Source: Xenoacremonium recifei
Lineage: Eukaryota > Ascomycota > Sordariomycetes > Hypocreales > Nectriaceae
Assembly: GCA_012184525.1 (NCBI GenBank)
Contig: WOFQ01000001.1
Location: 2,232,001 to 2,296,000 of the forward strand
DNA length: 64,000 nucleotides
Direction: 5' to 3'
A model generated the notes under the pieces. It searched no databases. It saw only the letters and a program-made list of their open reading frames with translations, and was not told where the DNA came from. How positions within the stretch are numbered: position 1 is the stretch's first letter; each line of letters starts with the position of its first letter. Shown piece after piece: positions 9,289 to 19,307 of the stretch. The translations under genes and the position numbers were made by a program.

Positions 9289-11878
9289 TCAACGGTAAGC
9301 ACCCCCAAAGCGAGAGCCCGGAGGCAGTCGACTTCCTATGCCGGGGCCAACGCCAGGGCCGGGGCGGGTCGTCACGGCATGGTTGGTGCAGAGCATTCCC
9401 ACGCGAGAACCAAATTTGGAGCCCCGAAGGGAGACCATGTGCTTGCGGATGTGAGCTGCAACGACCTCTCGATGCTGAGGAGTGGCATTATTCAGGATCC
9501 ACTGGATCAGGTAGTTGCCATATTGGTCGCTGGCGATATCGATGAGTGGGATTCGGGTTCGATCGCGGCGTCCCTCGCAGACTCGGTCGAGGTACCGGCC
9601 TAGGAACTCGGGACCGCCAATCTTGAGGCACTTCTCGACCACCTTCGAGGCAAACTGGTCAGTACTGTACTCCGCGGCATAGCGGATGACATGGTCGATG
9701 GCTCTGCTCCGGTCAGGGGGGCCGCCATGCTCGCAGATGTGCTGGATACACCAATTTCCGAACTGGCCGTGAGCAACGATGTCGATATTGAGAAGGACTT
9801 CCTCGATGCAGGGACGCTAGAAATGTCAGCTTTCATCTTGCCAAGCGGGTCATGGTCTGATTCTATCTTACCTTGTCATCCTCCAAACAGTTCTCGAAGA
9901 TGTTCTGAACGACCAAGCTTCCCGTTTCGCCGAGAGCAACTTCGTGCCACATTCCTCTGAGGGCATCGTTGACAAACTTCATAATCTGAGGGGGAGACTC
10001 AGTCCAGCGAAGTTCGAAAAGCTTCTGCCAGACATGGCAAGCATAACGGTGGATGACCGTCTCCGGGATACGACGGAGAAGTTCGCGAACCATGATAGCC
10101 TTGTACTCCTCCGGAACAGAATCGAAAGCCTTTTGAACGACATGGCAGCCGAAAGGATCCATCGAGAGGTTGAGAGTATTGCCTCGAATAGCTGTGGCAA
10201 TCTTGATGACTTGCTCAGGAGTTCCGTGTTCGAAGCATCGTTGAACGAGGAAGTTTCCAAACCGGTTGACCATCAGAGGATAGGCCTGAGCAACGATCGC
10301 CTCGACGATTTCGTACTTTTGCTCAGGAGTGCCCACCTTGAGCTTCTGTTGCAAGAAGATGGATGCCTGCTGATCGTTATTGCAAACGATCTTGTCAACA
10401 ATGTACTTCCAGTTGCAATTCACGTTGCGGTCCAGGAGACGACGGTAGTTCAGGGGCTCAGTAGGCGGAAGATAAGTCTGGCCCTCGGAAGCAACGATCT
10501 ATCAATAGTTAGTTTAGTTAATCCTAATCTTATTGATATCGCTTACCTCATTCTTCCACGCAGTCTTAGAAGTGAACTCCGAAGCATGTGGTGACAGGGG
10601 CGTGCCGACGGGTTGGGGCTGATATTGAGGGTACATTCCCATCGCCATAGGAGCAAGGCTATGTGACAGACCCATGGGGGTGCCAGGGACAGGGCTAGTC
10701 ATGTACTCGGGATGGCCAACGCTGCCATTGAACCCGCCATAGCTGTTGTAAGGCTGGGGCGAGTTGTATCGGCTGTCATGACGATTAGAACGTCGTCCTG
10801 CTCCAGCACGCGAGTCAGAATCAGAAGGGAGACGGTCGCCTCGATAGCTCTCCGCGATAGGGTATGGCATAGGTCTATCCGCATAGCCTTGGTCAAGAAC
10901 TCTGCCTCCTAGCCAACTGCCAGGTAGAGGTTCATTTGCCGGTCCTGGTAAGGCTGGCTGAACATACGAACCCTTCGCCTGGCCCCAGATACCCCGAGTT
11001 CGGTTGAACGTAGTAGCGGACAAGGCATCACTAGTGTCCGACTGGGCATCCTCGGCAGCACTCCAAGCATTGTCACGACCTGGAGGTACAGTGCCACGTG
11101 GAAACCCCATAGAAGCAGGCTCTTGCTCAGGTCTGTTGCGGGTCTGTGCCAATTCTTGGTCCAATTTAGAGATCTCGTTCTGAGCTTGGGCAAGTTGGAG
11201 TTTCAGACGAAGGACCTCGTCGTTGTCAGCACGGTTGTCACCCAGATTGACACTGGCTGGACGGGTGGTGGGAGCAGTGCTTGGAAACACATCTGTAGCG
11301 GGAGTAATTGGCAGAGAGTTACTGGAGGATGCGTGATCCAAACCTCGCGAGTAGATAGCTTCGTCATCCGGAGACTTGAGAGCTTCGTTCTGCTTCGCGA
11401 GAACGGCTTGCTGCTCAGATAGTCTAGCCAGCAGCTTATCCATCGGGTAGGTGTCGTCGGCATGCGAGGTATCACTGTTGACCTTGATCTTCTAGAATAG
11501 TCAGCAGGGGCTTCGCAAGATTGTACTGTATGCGATGACCTTTGGGGGCATGATGACCTTGTTGGCGAGCTTCGAGGTAGCCAAGGATTCAACATTAATC
11601 TTCGCAGAGACAATATCGGTATCCTATTGTGAAATTCGACGGTGAGAAACGATCTTGGCCAGGAGTGGTTCCGCCAAAATAAACACAGCTCCTGCCTCTT
11701 TCTGCTCTCTTAGGGAAACAGGCGAGGAGGATGAGGATTCACTCACGGCCTTTGAGGTAGACAGAGATGGGTGATCCGGTACATGCTTGGCCGTATCCTC
11801 GAGAGTGGTAGACGAAGAGGCAGAGGCCTCGGAGGGACCTTGCTGCGCGGTCGCGGACGAAGCCGAAGGTGCAGACAT
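9289..11878 (-). CDS. Pumilio-family (PUF) RNA-binding protein
   Basis: Five exons are predicted: 11878-11747, 11623-11540, 11491-10547, 10498-9872 and 9816-9289, giving 771 residues. The C-terminal half is an array of Puf repeats with the usual core residues, for example MVNRFGNFLVQRCFEHGTPE, SMDPFGCHVVQKAFD, YACHVWQKLFE, GETGSLVVQNIFENC, HGQFGNWCIQHICEHGG and ASDQYGNYLIQWIL. Such proteins bind 3' UTRs and control mRNA decay and translation. The N-terminal half is Ser/Pro/Gly-rich with a coiled-coil-like piece (LRLKLQLAQAQNEISKLDQE). The C-terminus is a Gly/Arg/Pro tail (RPGPGVGPGIGSR). The start was set at the first ATG at 11878. The second intron uses a weak GTCATC donor, so exon 2 is the least certain part. 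I cannot say which yeast Puf it matches. Confidence 0.9.
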
Positions 11879-13099
11879 CTTGGAATCCAAAGAGGGAGCA
11901 GGAGGTCACCGCCGAGGCGAAGGATCGGAAGCCTGTCGAAGTTGGAAGAGGGTTAATTATCCAGGAAGACGGCAGAGGATGAAATTAGAGGGCCAAGATG
12001 CCGAGGAAGGGAAAGAAGTCGTAGATTAGTGTGAAGGGTGTTTGGGAGATCCCAAAGGTTTTGTGGAAATAGGGAGAAGGTTGTGGAGGTCAGCTGGTGC
12101 GGTGGTTGTAATTCACTGACGCCGCCACGAAGCAGGACCAAGCGAGGCCAGGCAGGAACCAGCACCAGCGAGTGCCTTTAGGCTTTAGGTAGGAGGACAA
12201 CAGCCCGCTAGCGCTCTAACTTCAGGTGCGTTCAGGCGGAAAGAAGGCACACGGTTGCTCCATTAGCGATTCGCTGGGCGCCGAAATGCAGGTGGCATGT
12301 AACGTGCAGAATTTTCTTGAGGATTTGTGGCAGAAAAAGCGAGCTTTGCCGAGACCGAAATGCACGTAGTGAAATTACAGTGAGGTCATCACCAAGCCTC
12401 TGTCTGCGTTTGCAAAAGACAGGCAAAGGGGTCAGCTCTACTACCACCAAGCTTCGGATAGATTAGCGAGAGTTTGTCAAGTCGGGGAAGCAGAGGTTAT
12501 AGACTGAAGAAAGAAGTATCGGCCGCTAGAGCAAGCATCGTTGAAGCCACCTAAAAGTCCAGAAAGGGGACTCGGAGACTTTGTGATGCATTTTTGAATG
12601 CTATCCACGTTCCCATGCTAACTTTCGTCCAAGAGTGAGTCATGCCGGCAATTATCAGGGAAGAAAGATTATGGGCATTGCAGATATATAGCGGAGTTAT
12701 CCTAGAAGCTATTATGAGCCACGCAAATCTTTTGTCATTGAGAGGTTTCTTCTTGCCTTGAGACGTGTCCCTCGTGATCGTCTTCATTTGAGGCGTTAAC
12801 CTAACGTCAAGCTCTCAGAAGCATTTGTGTCTCAAATGGATCGCACCCAAAGCTTTATCACCAAGTTCTGATAGGGACCATGCGTTCGGTTTGCAGTGTT
12901 TTCATCGTCAGGGTCAATACCCCTTATTCATACAATACTGATACATCCTTGGTGGACAAAACCATCCTAGTCTACACGTTCGCCCCCGTCCTTCGCGATA
13001 TAATTTTAGACATCGAGACAATCGGTTTCTATATGCAAGATCTGTCGTCGAGGTGGCCCCTCTGGAACCGTCGTGTCGTCGCTTTATCGATCGATCCTA
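11879..13099. promoter_or_regulatory. Long intergenic region, Pumilio promoter and S33 3' side
   Basis: This holds the 5' untranslated region and promoter of the Pumilio gene and the 3' flank of the S33 gene. A single CCCGCTAGCGC element lies near 12204. Short open frames here show no codon or family signature, and I support no gene. Confidence 0.5.
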
Positions 13100-13583
13100 T
13101 TACCTCTTCTTCCCGATGGTAGCTTCTACCCGTTAGCAACCTCGCAATTCAGTCTCGTTGGTTCTTGAGCACATACTTGGGGGTCCTCGCTTCTTCTTAG
13201 GAGCATTCTTTCCACGGAGCTTGAGCCTAATTTCCGAGCCGTCAGTATTCCACTCTCGCGATAATGCCGGTTTCTCGAGTTGCGCTCACTGTTCGATGTA
13301 TTCGAATCGGTCCTCCTCGGCCTCATCCCAAGTCGAAAGCTCGGGACCAAATTCCTGCTTCAAGTCCTTGATCGTCGCTGTCTTTCGAGGGTAGTAGGCT
13401 GCCACCGCGGGACCCTTCAATCGCTGTCGGAGGACCTTGTTTCCCATGCGGACGCCTTCGGGGTTGTACGCGGTCGCGAAGACCTGGCACTGCGCCTACT
13501 GAGGGTCAGCATAATGTCAATCGACATATTGTCAGGAGCGTCACCTTCATCAGGTCCAGTATCCGCGCACGTGGGACGCTCAT
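13100..13583 (-). CDS. RSM27: Mitochondrial small-subunit ribosomal protein S33
   Basis: This small gene is split into four exons: 13583-13545, 13495-13290, 13226-13177 and 13125-13100, giving 106 residues. It starts MSVPRARILDLMK, continues after a 49-base intron with CQVFATAYNPEGVRMGNKVL and TATIKDLKQEFGPELSTWDE, and ends in a basic tail (RGKNAPKKKRGPP, then KATIGKKR). These are clear mS33/Rsm27 signatures, and the length fits the family. Introns have GTGACG, GTGAGC and GTATGT donors, and the last is preceded by a GCTAAC branch site. The last exon is the least certain: without that splice the frame would run 16 residues further. The protein is part of the mitochondrial 37S subunit head. It is divergent from the RNase III gene. 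Confidence 0.88.
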
Positions 13584-14099
13584 TGTGGCTATGGTGACCT
13601 GACTGTGCTTTCTTCAACTTTTCCTGTCATGAATTGACGTTGAAAAGCGCCAGAACCATTAAGCCGGAGCCAGGGATTGATTGGCTGCTACTTTTCGATG
13701 TGGCTCCCCAAACTTGCTGGGGCGGGTGCCATAGAACGCACTCCTCTATCTGTTATCAGAACATCCGCTAAGCCTAATCTGTCGAGTCATACAACAGCAC
13801 AACACGATTATCAACTCCATCTCACTCGAATACAAGGAACAATTCAAGCATCAGGGCTCTACAATGCATGCCACAAGCCCAGACCCTATCCCTGACCTGA
13901 ACCACGACCATAATCCAAACTCCATCCCTGAAACCTGGCCGCTAACAACCTACTCACGCCTAACCACTGGGTAACAACTAACCCTCCGTGGGGCAGGAAC
14001 GTCTCTGGGTTTTTGGAGTCACGTGCCGCTGCTTTGGGTGCATCGAACTTCTCACGACTCACTTCCATTATCTTCGAACCGTCAATCGCCCTTCCCAAA
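13584..14099. promoter_or_regulatory. Divergent promoter, RSM27 and RNase III
   Basis: The flanking genes start away from this segment, so it must carry both promoters. No obvious repeat or coding frame is visible. Confidence 0.55.
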
Positions 14100-15074
14100 A
14101 TGCCCAAACGGCCGGGCGCTGAGGACAACGGTCCTCCAAGAAAGCGACAACATACAGCGCCGCCATTGCTGTTACGGCCAAGCCTGAGCCTGGCCCCTTG
14201 GTCAAGTTCTGACATCTCGTCAGACTTACCACCACTGCCCAAGATTTCGGACCCTGAAATCGAAAAGGAAGCTTTCACTCACTCAGGAGTCAGCGATGGG
14301 CCGAGCTATGAGAGACTGGAGTGGCTCGGAGATGCCTATCTCGAAACGATAGCCTCTCACCTCATTTTTAACACATTTCGACACACGTCTGCCGGGCGCT
14401 GCTCTCAGATCCGAGAACAGCTGGTGAAGAACGTTACGCTGGCAGAGTATTACCGTGCATACAACATGGAAACGAAGACGCGACTCCCCTCAGACATTGG
14501 AGAGATGCGAGATCTATTGCGGACAAAGCCTAACAGCAGAGATGTCATCAAGCTACAAGGCGATATATTCGAGGCTTTTGTGGCAGCTGTTGCGGTATCG
14601 GATCCTGAAAAAGGCTTTGAAACGGTTGCGAACTGGCTGAAGGCGCTTTGGGCTCGAACTATCAAGGACCAAATTCGGAAGAACGAACTGGAGTCTGAAG
14701 CCAGAAACCCGACCCTGAAACAAGGAACGAATGGGTCGACACAGACAGAGCCATCCAAACAACTAAAACCCAAAGACCAACTAGCAAATGCTGTGGTTGC
14801 CAAGGGCATCCGACTTTGCTACGAGGATATGCCGAAGTCAGGAGAGAAGAAAGACCGAGCAACAGGGCTCCCGTTGTTTATCGTCGGGGTGTACCTGGAT
14901 GGCTGGGGAGAGACGCACAAGCTGCTTGGAATCGGATCGGCGCTTAAGAAGTCTGAGGCAGGGCAGACTGCTGCTACGAGAGCGCTGGAAAACAAGAAGC
15001 TTATAAAGATGTACGGGGAGAAGAAGGCGGCATTTGTACAGGCACAGAAGCAAGCGGCGGGAGATGCATCATAA
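14100..15074 (+). CDS. RNase III family endoribonuclease with dsRNA-binding domain
   Basis: One exon encodes 324 residues from the ATG at 14100; the open frame upstream begins only with TTG. Residues 71-78 read ERLEWLGD, the RNase III signature with the catalytic Glu and Asp, and residues 155-158 read DIFE, supplying the second acidic pair, so the active site looks complete. The C-terminal third (PLFIVGVYLDGWGETHKLLG, then SEAGQTAATRALENKKL) matches a double-stranded RNA-binding domain. A single RNase III domain plus one dsRBD fits the Rnt1/Pac1 group, which process pre-rRNA, snRNA and snoRNA precursors in the nucleus, rather than Dicer. A basic KRP and PRKRQ segment at the N-terminus could be a nuclear signal. 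Rnt1 identity is inferred from architecture; a mitoribosomal RNase III-like protein would normally lack these catalytic residues. Confidence 0.88.
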   Translation: MPKRPGAEDNGPPRKRQHTAPPLLLRPSLSLAPWSSSDISSDLPPLPKISDPEIEKEAFTHSGVSDGPSYERLEWLGDAYLETIASHLIFNTFRHTSAGRCSQIREQLVKNVTLAEYYRAYNMETKTRLPSDIGEMRDLLRTKPNSRDVIKLQGDIFEAFVAAVAVSDPEKGFETVANWLKALWARTIKDQIRKNELESEARNPTLKQGTNGSTQTEPSKQLKPKDQLANAVVAKGIRLCYEDMPKSGEKKDRATGLPLFIVGVYLDGWGETHKLLGIGSALKKSEAGQTAATRALENKKLIKMYGEKKAAFVQAQKQAAGDAS

Positions 15075-16117
15075 GTTATGTATTATTATGACCTGCATGA
15101 AGATTGCGACCAAAAGTTAGATACCCTTAGAAATGTTGACTCAGAGTATTGTGGTTAGCATGGTCTACTATTGCCGGTGAGAGGTCTTAGAAATTCCCAG
15201 GTAATGCAACTATATGCGACCAAGCACCGCAGATTGGCAGACCCGACACCAGATGACACCAGCTCCTGCAGAAAGCCTCGGAGCGTGAGACGAGACGACA
15301 GAGATTGAGATTGAGTCAGGGGACAAGGATATTGCACTGCATAATGCATTGCGAATTACATACTGACGGGCGAGCCAAGGTCCAATGATGATGCGCGGGC
15401 ACAAAGCAAAGCCCATCCATCTTCACGTGTCTCTCGGCATCGCGAAAAGATGGGTGTCAAGTGTCTGAGATCGCCAGGGCGGGACGCTGGCTGGCTGGAC
15501 GAAACGCTGCGGGGGATCGGGCTGGCCTGGCCTGGCCTAATCCGTCGGCGCTCCAGCGGGAGGTTGCACCTGAACCAGGGCGCGGGGGCGCTCCAACAAT
15601 GCCCCTGGCAGGTTTAGAGGCTTATTAGAGGGGCCGAGGTCAATTGGCGATTTACCGATGAATGGAACCCTTTTGCTCCATCTCGAGTCCAGTCCGGTCC
15701 GTCAACTAAAGTAGAGCAGCTATAGCAGCAGCAGCATCGGTCCAGCGTCATCGCCCTCCACTCTCGTCTCCTCCATCCCGTCTCTCTCCCTCGATCTACT
15801 TACTCCTCACGTGGCCGACGCCCTTTCCTCCCGTCTGCGTTCATGGAGGCTCGGCGTATCGGACTCTGCGCCTGACGGTGGTCTCATACCTCTATCAACT
15901 CGGCGCCTAAAAATACCTTCTCAAAGCTCAGCTTGCCTCGCTGACTTGTGGGGAGAGGATCCAATCCAATCCGCTGTCTAGAGCCCCGATAGCCACCTCG
16001 GACCCGATACGGAGCAGCGTGCATCTATCTGTATGCCATCCATACTCGGATACCTGCTATAGGCTCGGGTCTCACCACTTGCGCAGCGAGGATACTGCCT
16101 CGTAAACACCGTTCACG
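15075..16117. promoter_or_regulatory. Intergenic region and probable long 5' leader
   Basis: This 1-kb stretch holds the RNase III 3' end and the promoter of the acyl-CoA-binding protein. A tandem CTGGC run lies at about 15521-15537. A pyrimidine-rich tract near 15750-15800 resembles a fungal transcription start region. No gene is visible. Confidence 0.5.
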
Positions 16118-17118
16118 ATGGCAGACTCAGTAGGTAAGTCAGACTGTTGGGACGCCACTGGAACTCCCCAGATACTAATACCTCTCTCTCTGTCTCAGAT
16201 CGCGTGTTCGTCCACGCATTAAACACAGTCAAGAAGATACCCAAGACAGGCGCGTCACGGCCACCACCGTCCGATCGATTACGCCTCTATGGCCTCTACA
16301 AGCAAGCAATGGAGGGCGATGTGGATGGGGTCATGGAGCGGCCGAGCCCTGGGCTGGGCATGAGCGCCGAGGAGCTGCAACGGGAGCGAGACAAGTGGGA
16401 TGCGTGGAATCTACAAAAGGGTCTGGAGAAGACCGAGTCTAAGAAGCGATATATCGAGGCCTTGATCGACACCATGCATCGATATGCGACCACGCCGTAA
16501 GGATAGCCTACGCTGACTGTCAAAACCTGGCTAACAAGACCCCCATCCAGAGACGCAAAGGAGCTCGTCGCAGAGCTCGAGTTCGTCTGGAATCAGATCA
16601 AGCACAACAGCCCCAGCTCCTCGCTATCGTCCCCCAAAGCCGCCCGATCGAGTGCCGCCTCGCACAACTTCCAAGACGCCCACAGCGACGTCGAGGGTCC
16701 TATGAAGATCCTCAGCCCCATGAGCGAGCACGACGAAGCCGAAATCCGGTCACAACGCCAGATGGACATGGAAGACGAACTGGAGTACGACGACGACGAG
16801 CCAAGCCGACGCAGCAACAGCACCCGGTGGCAACGCAAGATCGAACACGCCCTGACTAAAATGTCCGCCGAGGTAGCGGCGTTGCGCGAGCAGATTACAA
16901 CGGGACGCGAGTGGCGTGCGAAGAAGGAGAAGAGCTTCAAGGCGTGGGTGCGGTGGCTATCGATGCTGGTGCTGAAACATCTCATTGCAGACCTAGTCAT
17001 CCTCGCGATAATACTACTGTGGATGCGAAAGCGCAAGGACAGACGGTTAGAGGACTTGGTGAGAGCAGCCCTGAAGCTTGTGAGGGAATACGTCCGCAAA
17101 GTCCTTCCATCTCGATGA
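16118..17118 (+). CDS. ATG37: Membrane-anchored acyl-CoA-binding protein (Atg37/ACBD5-like)
   Basis: Exons 16118-16133, 16199-16496 and 16551-17118 give 293 residues. The first coding exon is only 16 bases (MADSV) and ends at a GTAAGT donor. Residues 6-110 form an acyl-CoA-binding domain with RVFVHALNTV, RLRLYGLYKQAMEGDV and KWDAWNLQKGLEKTESKKRY, including the usual Tyr and Lys ligand-binding positions. After an acidic linker and a coiled-coil-like part there is one C-terminal transmembrane segment (LIADLVILAIILLW) flanked by basic residues. This tail-anchored layout is that of Atg37 in yeasts and ACBD5 in animals, which sit in the peroxisomal membrane and act in pexophagy and lipid handling. 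Peroxisomal location is inferred from architecture only. Confidence 0.88.
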
Positions 17119-18265
17119 TGAAGATCCGGTAATGGTTTCAAATGGGCTTACATGGACACGACTAATTCGGTTCCTGGAGGGGTGGCGTCTTGTAACATCT
17201 CACAAGACGGCTGTCAACACAGCATCAACCTCGGCCAATGCGAGCCTAGTGGAGGAGGAAGGACGTCATACACATACTCCTACATTAAACCTCCATCAAG
17301 GGTTCCTCAAACAGGATAGGGATGAGTTTGACGATGCAGGCTGGGATGACACGCTCAGACGGAGGAAGTCATTGATGGCCCGCACAGGAGGGCTCCAAGG
17401 ATGTTGAAACATGATTTCACGGCCATTTCTCGAAACACATCAAGTATGTGTCGTCGGCATTTATCTCGGTCGGTTTTACGCGGGTGCAAAGGAGTTTCTG
17501 GGGTGGGCAGATACGGGAGAGCATCCTGATAGACATGTCACGGCCAAGGCAGGGCCTTTGTTGTAAGATGGCACTGGCATCAATGTCGAATGTATAATCT
17601 CATTAGACGTAACCGAAAATAGAGATAAATTTAGTAATTGAGAGCGAAGACTGCATGTGATGGTGTAGGGGCAATTCACCCACTCGCATCTTCTGGCTCC
17701 TAGGAGTGTCTAGCAATTATGAATTTCCGTACCTTCCGCATGAAGTCACTCTTTTTTTGAGAGGGTAAAAGATCAAGTTGATAATCCGCAAATATATTAT
17801 GCTTTACTAATCCATCGTGCCTGCCTTGCGAACTATCCTGTTTGCAAGTTAAGATTCCCGTCGGATAGCAGCAGCTTGAGTTGTTGGTGCGACGATCTAA
17901 TTGGCGTCGGGCGACCGCGCCACTTCACATTGAACTTCACGTGCCTGCCTGAACTGAAAACACTTCCTTCCTTCAACCGCCTCAGCAGGCAGATATTGAT
18001 GATGCTTCAGCATATGTCAGTACAGTCTATCCAGAGTGACTTTTGATGAAGAATGTTACCTCTGAATGGACTGTCGATGCGTGTAATTACCAACTGATGC
18101 AAGGTAAGGGTCAAGATCTACACCCTCTCGCACGATCACGAAGCTAATAAGATGTTTTGTAGGAAGCAATCAACATTCGTCTGAGCTAAGAAAACCCTTT
18201 CAGAGAGGATACAAGCTGTGACGGCCTCGATACTTGACCCGGGGCAGCCGGCGCAAACACCCACC
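17119..18265. promoter_or_regulatory. Intergenic region with a probable 5' UTR intron
   Basis: The stretch is AT-rich at 17700-17900. A well-formed intron (GTAAGG donor at 18104, GCTAAT branch, TTGTAG acceptor ending at 18162) lies about 100 bases before the next ATG with only stop-containing frames around it, so it is probably in the 5' leader of the following gene. No other gene is visible. Confidence 0.5.
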
Positions 18266-18916
18266 ATGGCAGACTCTCAACCTCCATTGCGCAGCCGCTC
18301 CTCCACCAACACCACACCATCCTCCAGCAACCCAACCACCACAACCATGCCCGTCCGCGACAGAGACAAGCCCAAAGACAAAGACCTGCCCAACCTCGCC
18401 TCCACCGCCCCTGCCATCTTCGTCCCCCTCACCGAAGACCTCACCGCCCCCCTGCCCGCTCTCACCACCCGCTCCGCCAAACTACGCCTCATGATCTCTC
18501 GCCTCGACACCCACTCCGCCGCCGTCTCCGCCAACTTCCAATCGCTCTTCACCCGCGAACGCACCCGCATCACCCGCATCGGCACCGCCCAAGAAACCGC
18601 CCTCTCCGCCGGGCCCTCACGCCCGCCCGAGATCCCCCCCGGCGGCGGACCGCTCAGCGATGCCGACCGCCACGCCATGCTGAACAACATGTTGGCGCCG
18701 CAGGACCCGGCCCTGGACTACAATATCACCAAGGTGCCGCCCGCGGTGTTGAGCAGCGCTGGAGCGCGCAATCCGCGCGAGTTTACGAGCCTCGAGGTGC
18801 TCCGGTTGACGGATGTTGGGGCCGCGGAGATTGAGGCGTATGAGAGGCATGTGGCGCAGATTCGTGCCAGGTATGAGAAGTTGCTGGAGAAGGCTTTGAG
18901 AGAGGAGGCTGAGTAG
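18266..18916 (+). CDS. Conserved-looking protein of unknown function
   Basis: A single exon of 216 residues starts at the ATG at 18266 in a good context (CACCATGG). I do not recognise the family. The first 60 residues are Ser/Thr/Pro-rich and low in complexity. The middle has a helical, charged segment (SAKLRLMISRLDTHSAAVSA, then LFTRERTRITRI), followed by a Pro/Gly linker, a segment with DRHAMLNNMLAPQDPALDYN, and a C-terminal helix likely to form a coiled coil (AEIEAYERHVAQIRARYEKL). The layout suggests a subunit of a larger assembly, but nothing identifies which. Codon use is strongly C-ending like well-expressed neighbours, which supports real coding. Confidence 0.72.
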   Translation: MADSQPPLRSRSSTNTTPSSSNPTTTTMPVRDRDKPKDKDLPNLASTAPAIFVPLTEDLTAPLPALTTRSAKLRLMISRLDTHSAAVSANFQSLFTRERTRITRIGTAQETALSAGPSRPPEIPPGGGPLSDADRHAMLNNMLAPQDPALDYNITKVPPAVLSSAGARNPREFTSLEVLRLTDVGAAEIEAYERHVAQIRARYEKLLEKALREEAE

Positions 18917-19307
18917 GGTTCGGTCGCTCTTGATAGGCAAAGACAGACAGCACTTGTGGTGAAACGCATCAATTCGGCGCAACGATTTTGAACAGGTCAA
19001 GAGGGGGCCTCATGGATGATGGATGAGACATGAATAAACATGAAGGAGTACAGGTTGCACGACATACTTGTCACTCTGGCTTGCCCGCCTTGAGTATTTC
19101 TGAGCTCTCAGTAAACAGTTGTCACAATAATCTCAACGCGATGGTTAATACTAAGAGGTATTTGATTGATCTTCATCTGGCTTCCGCTCTCCCCCTCTCA
19201 TTCTCTTCTCCAATCCCTTCTCCTATATGTACAAGCACTTTGAACATCCCAGACGCAAGTGAAAAAGGAAAAACTACTCTTTCTATTCTTTTACAGCCCT
19301 CCTCAAC
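18917..19307. other. Convergent 3' intergenic region
   Basis: This holds the 3' ends of the unknown gene and of the complex I subunit gene. Nothing else is visible. Confidence 0.55.
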
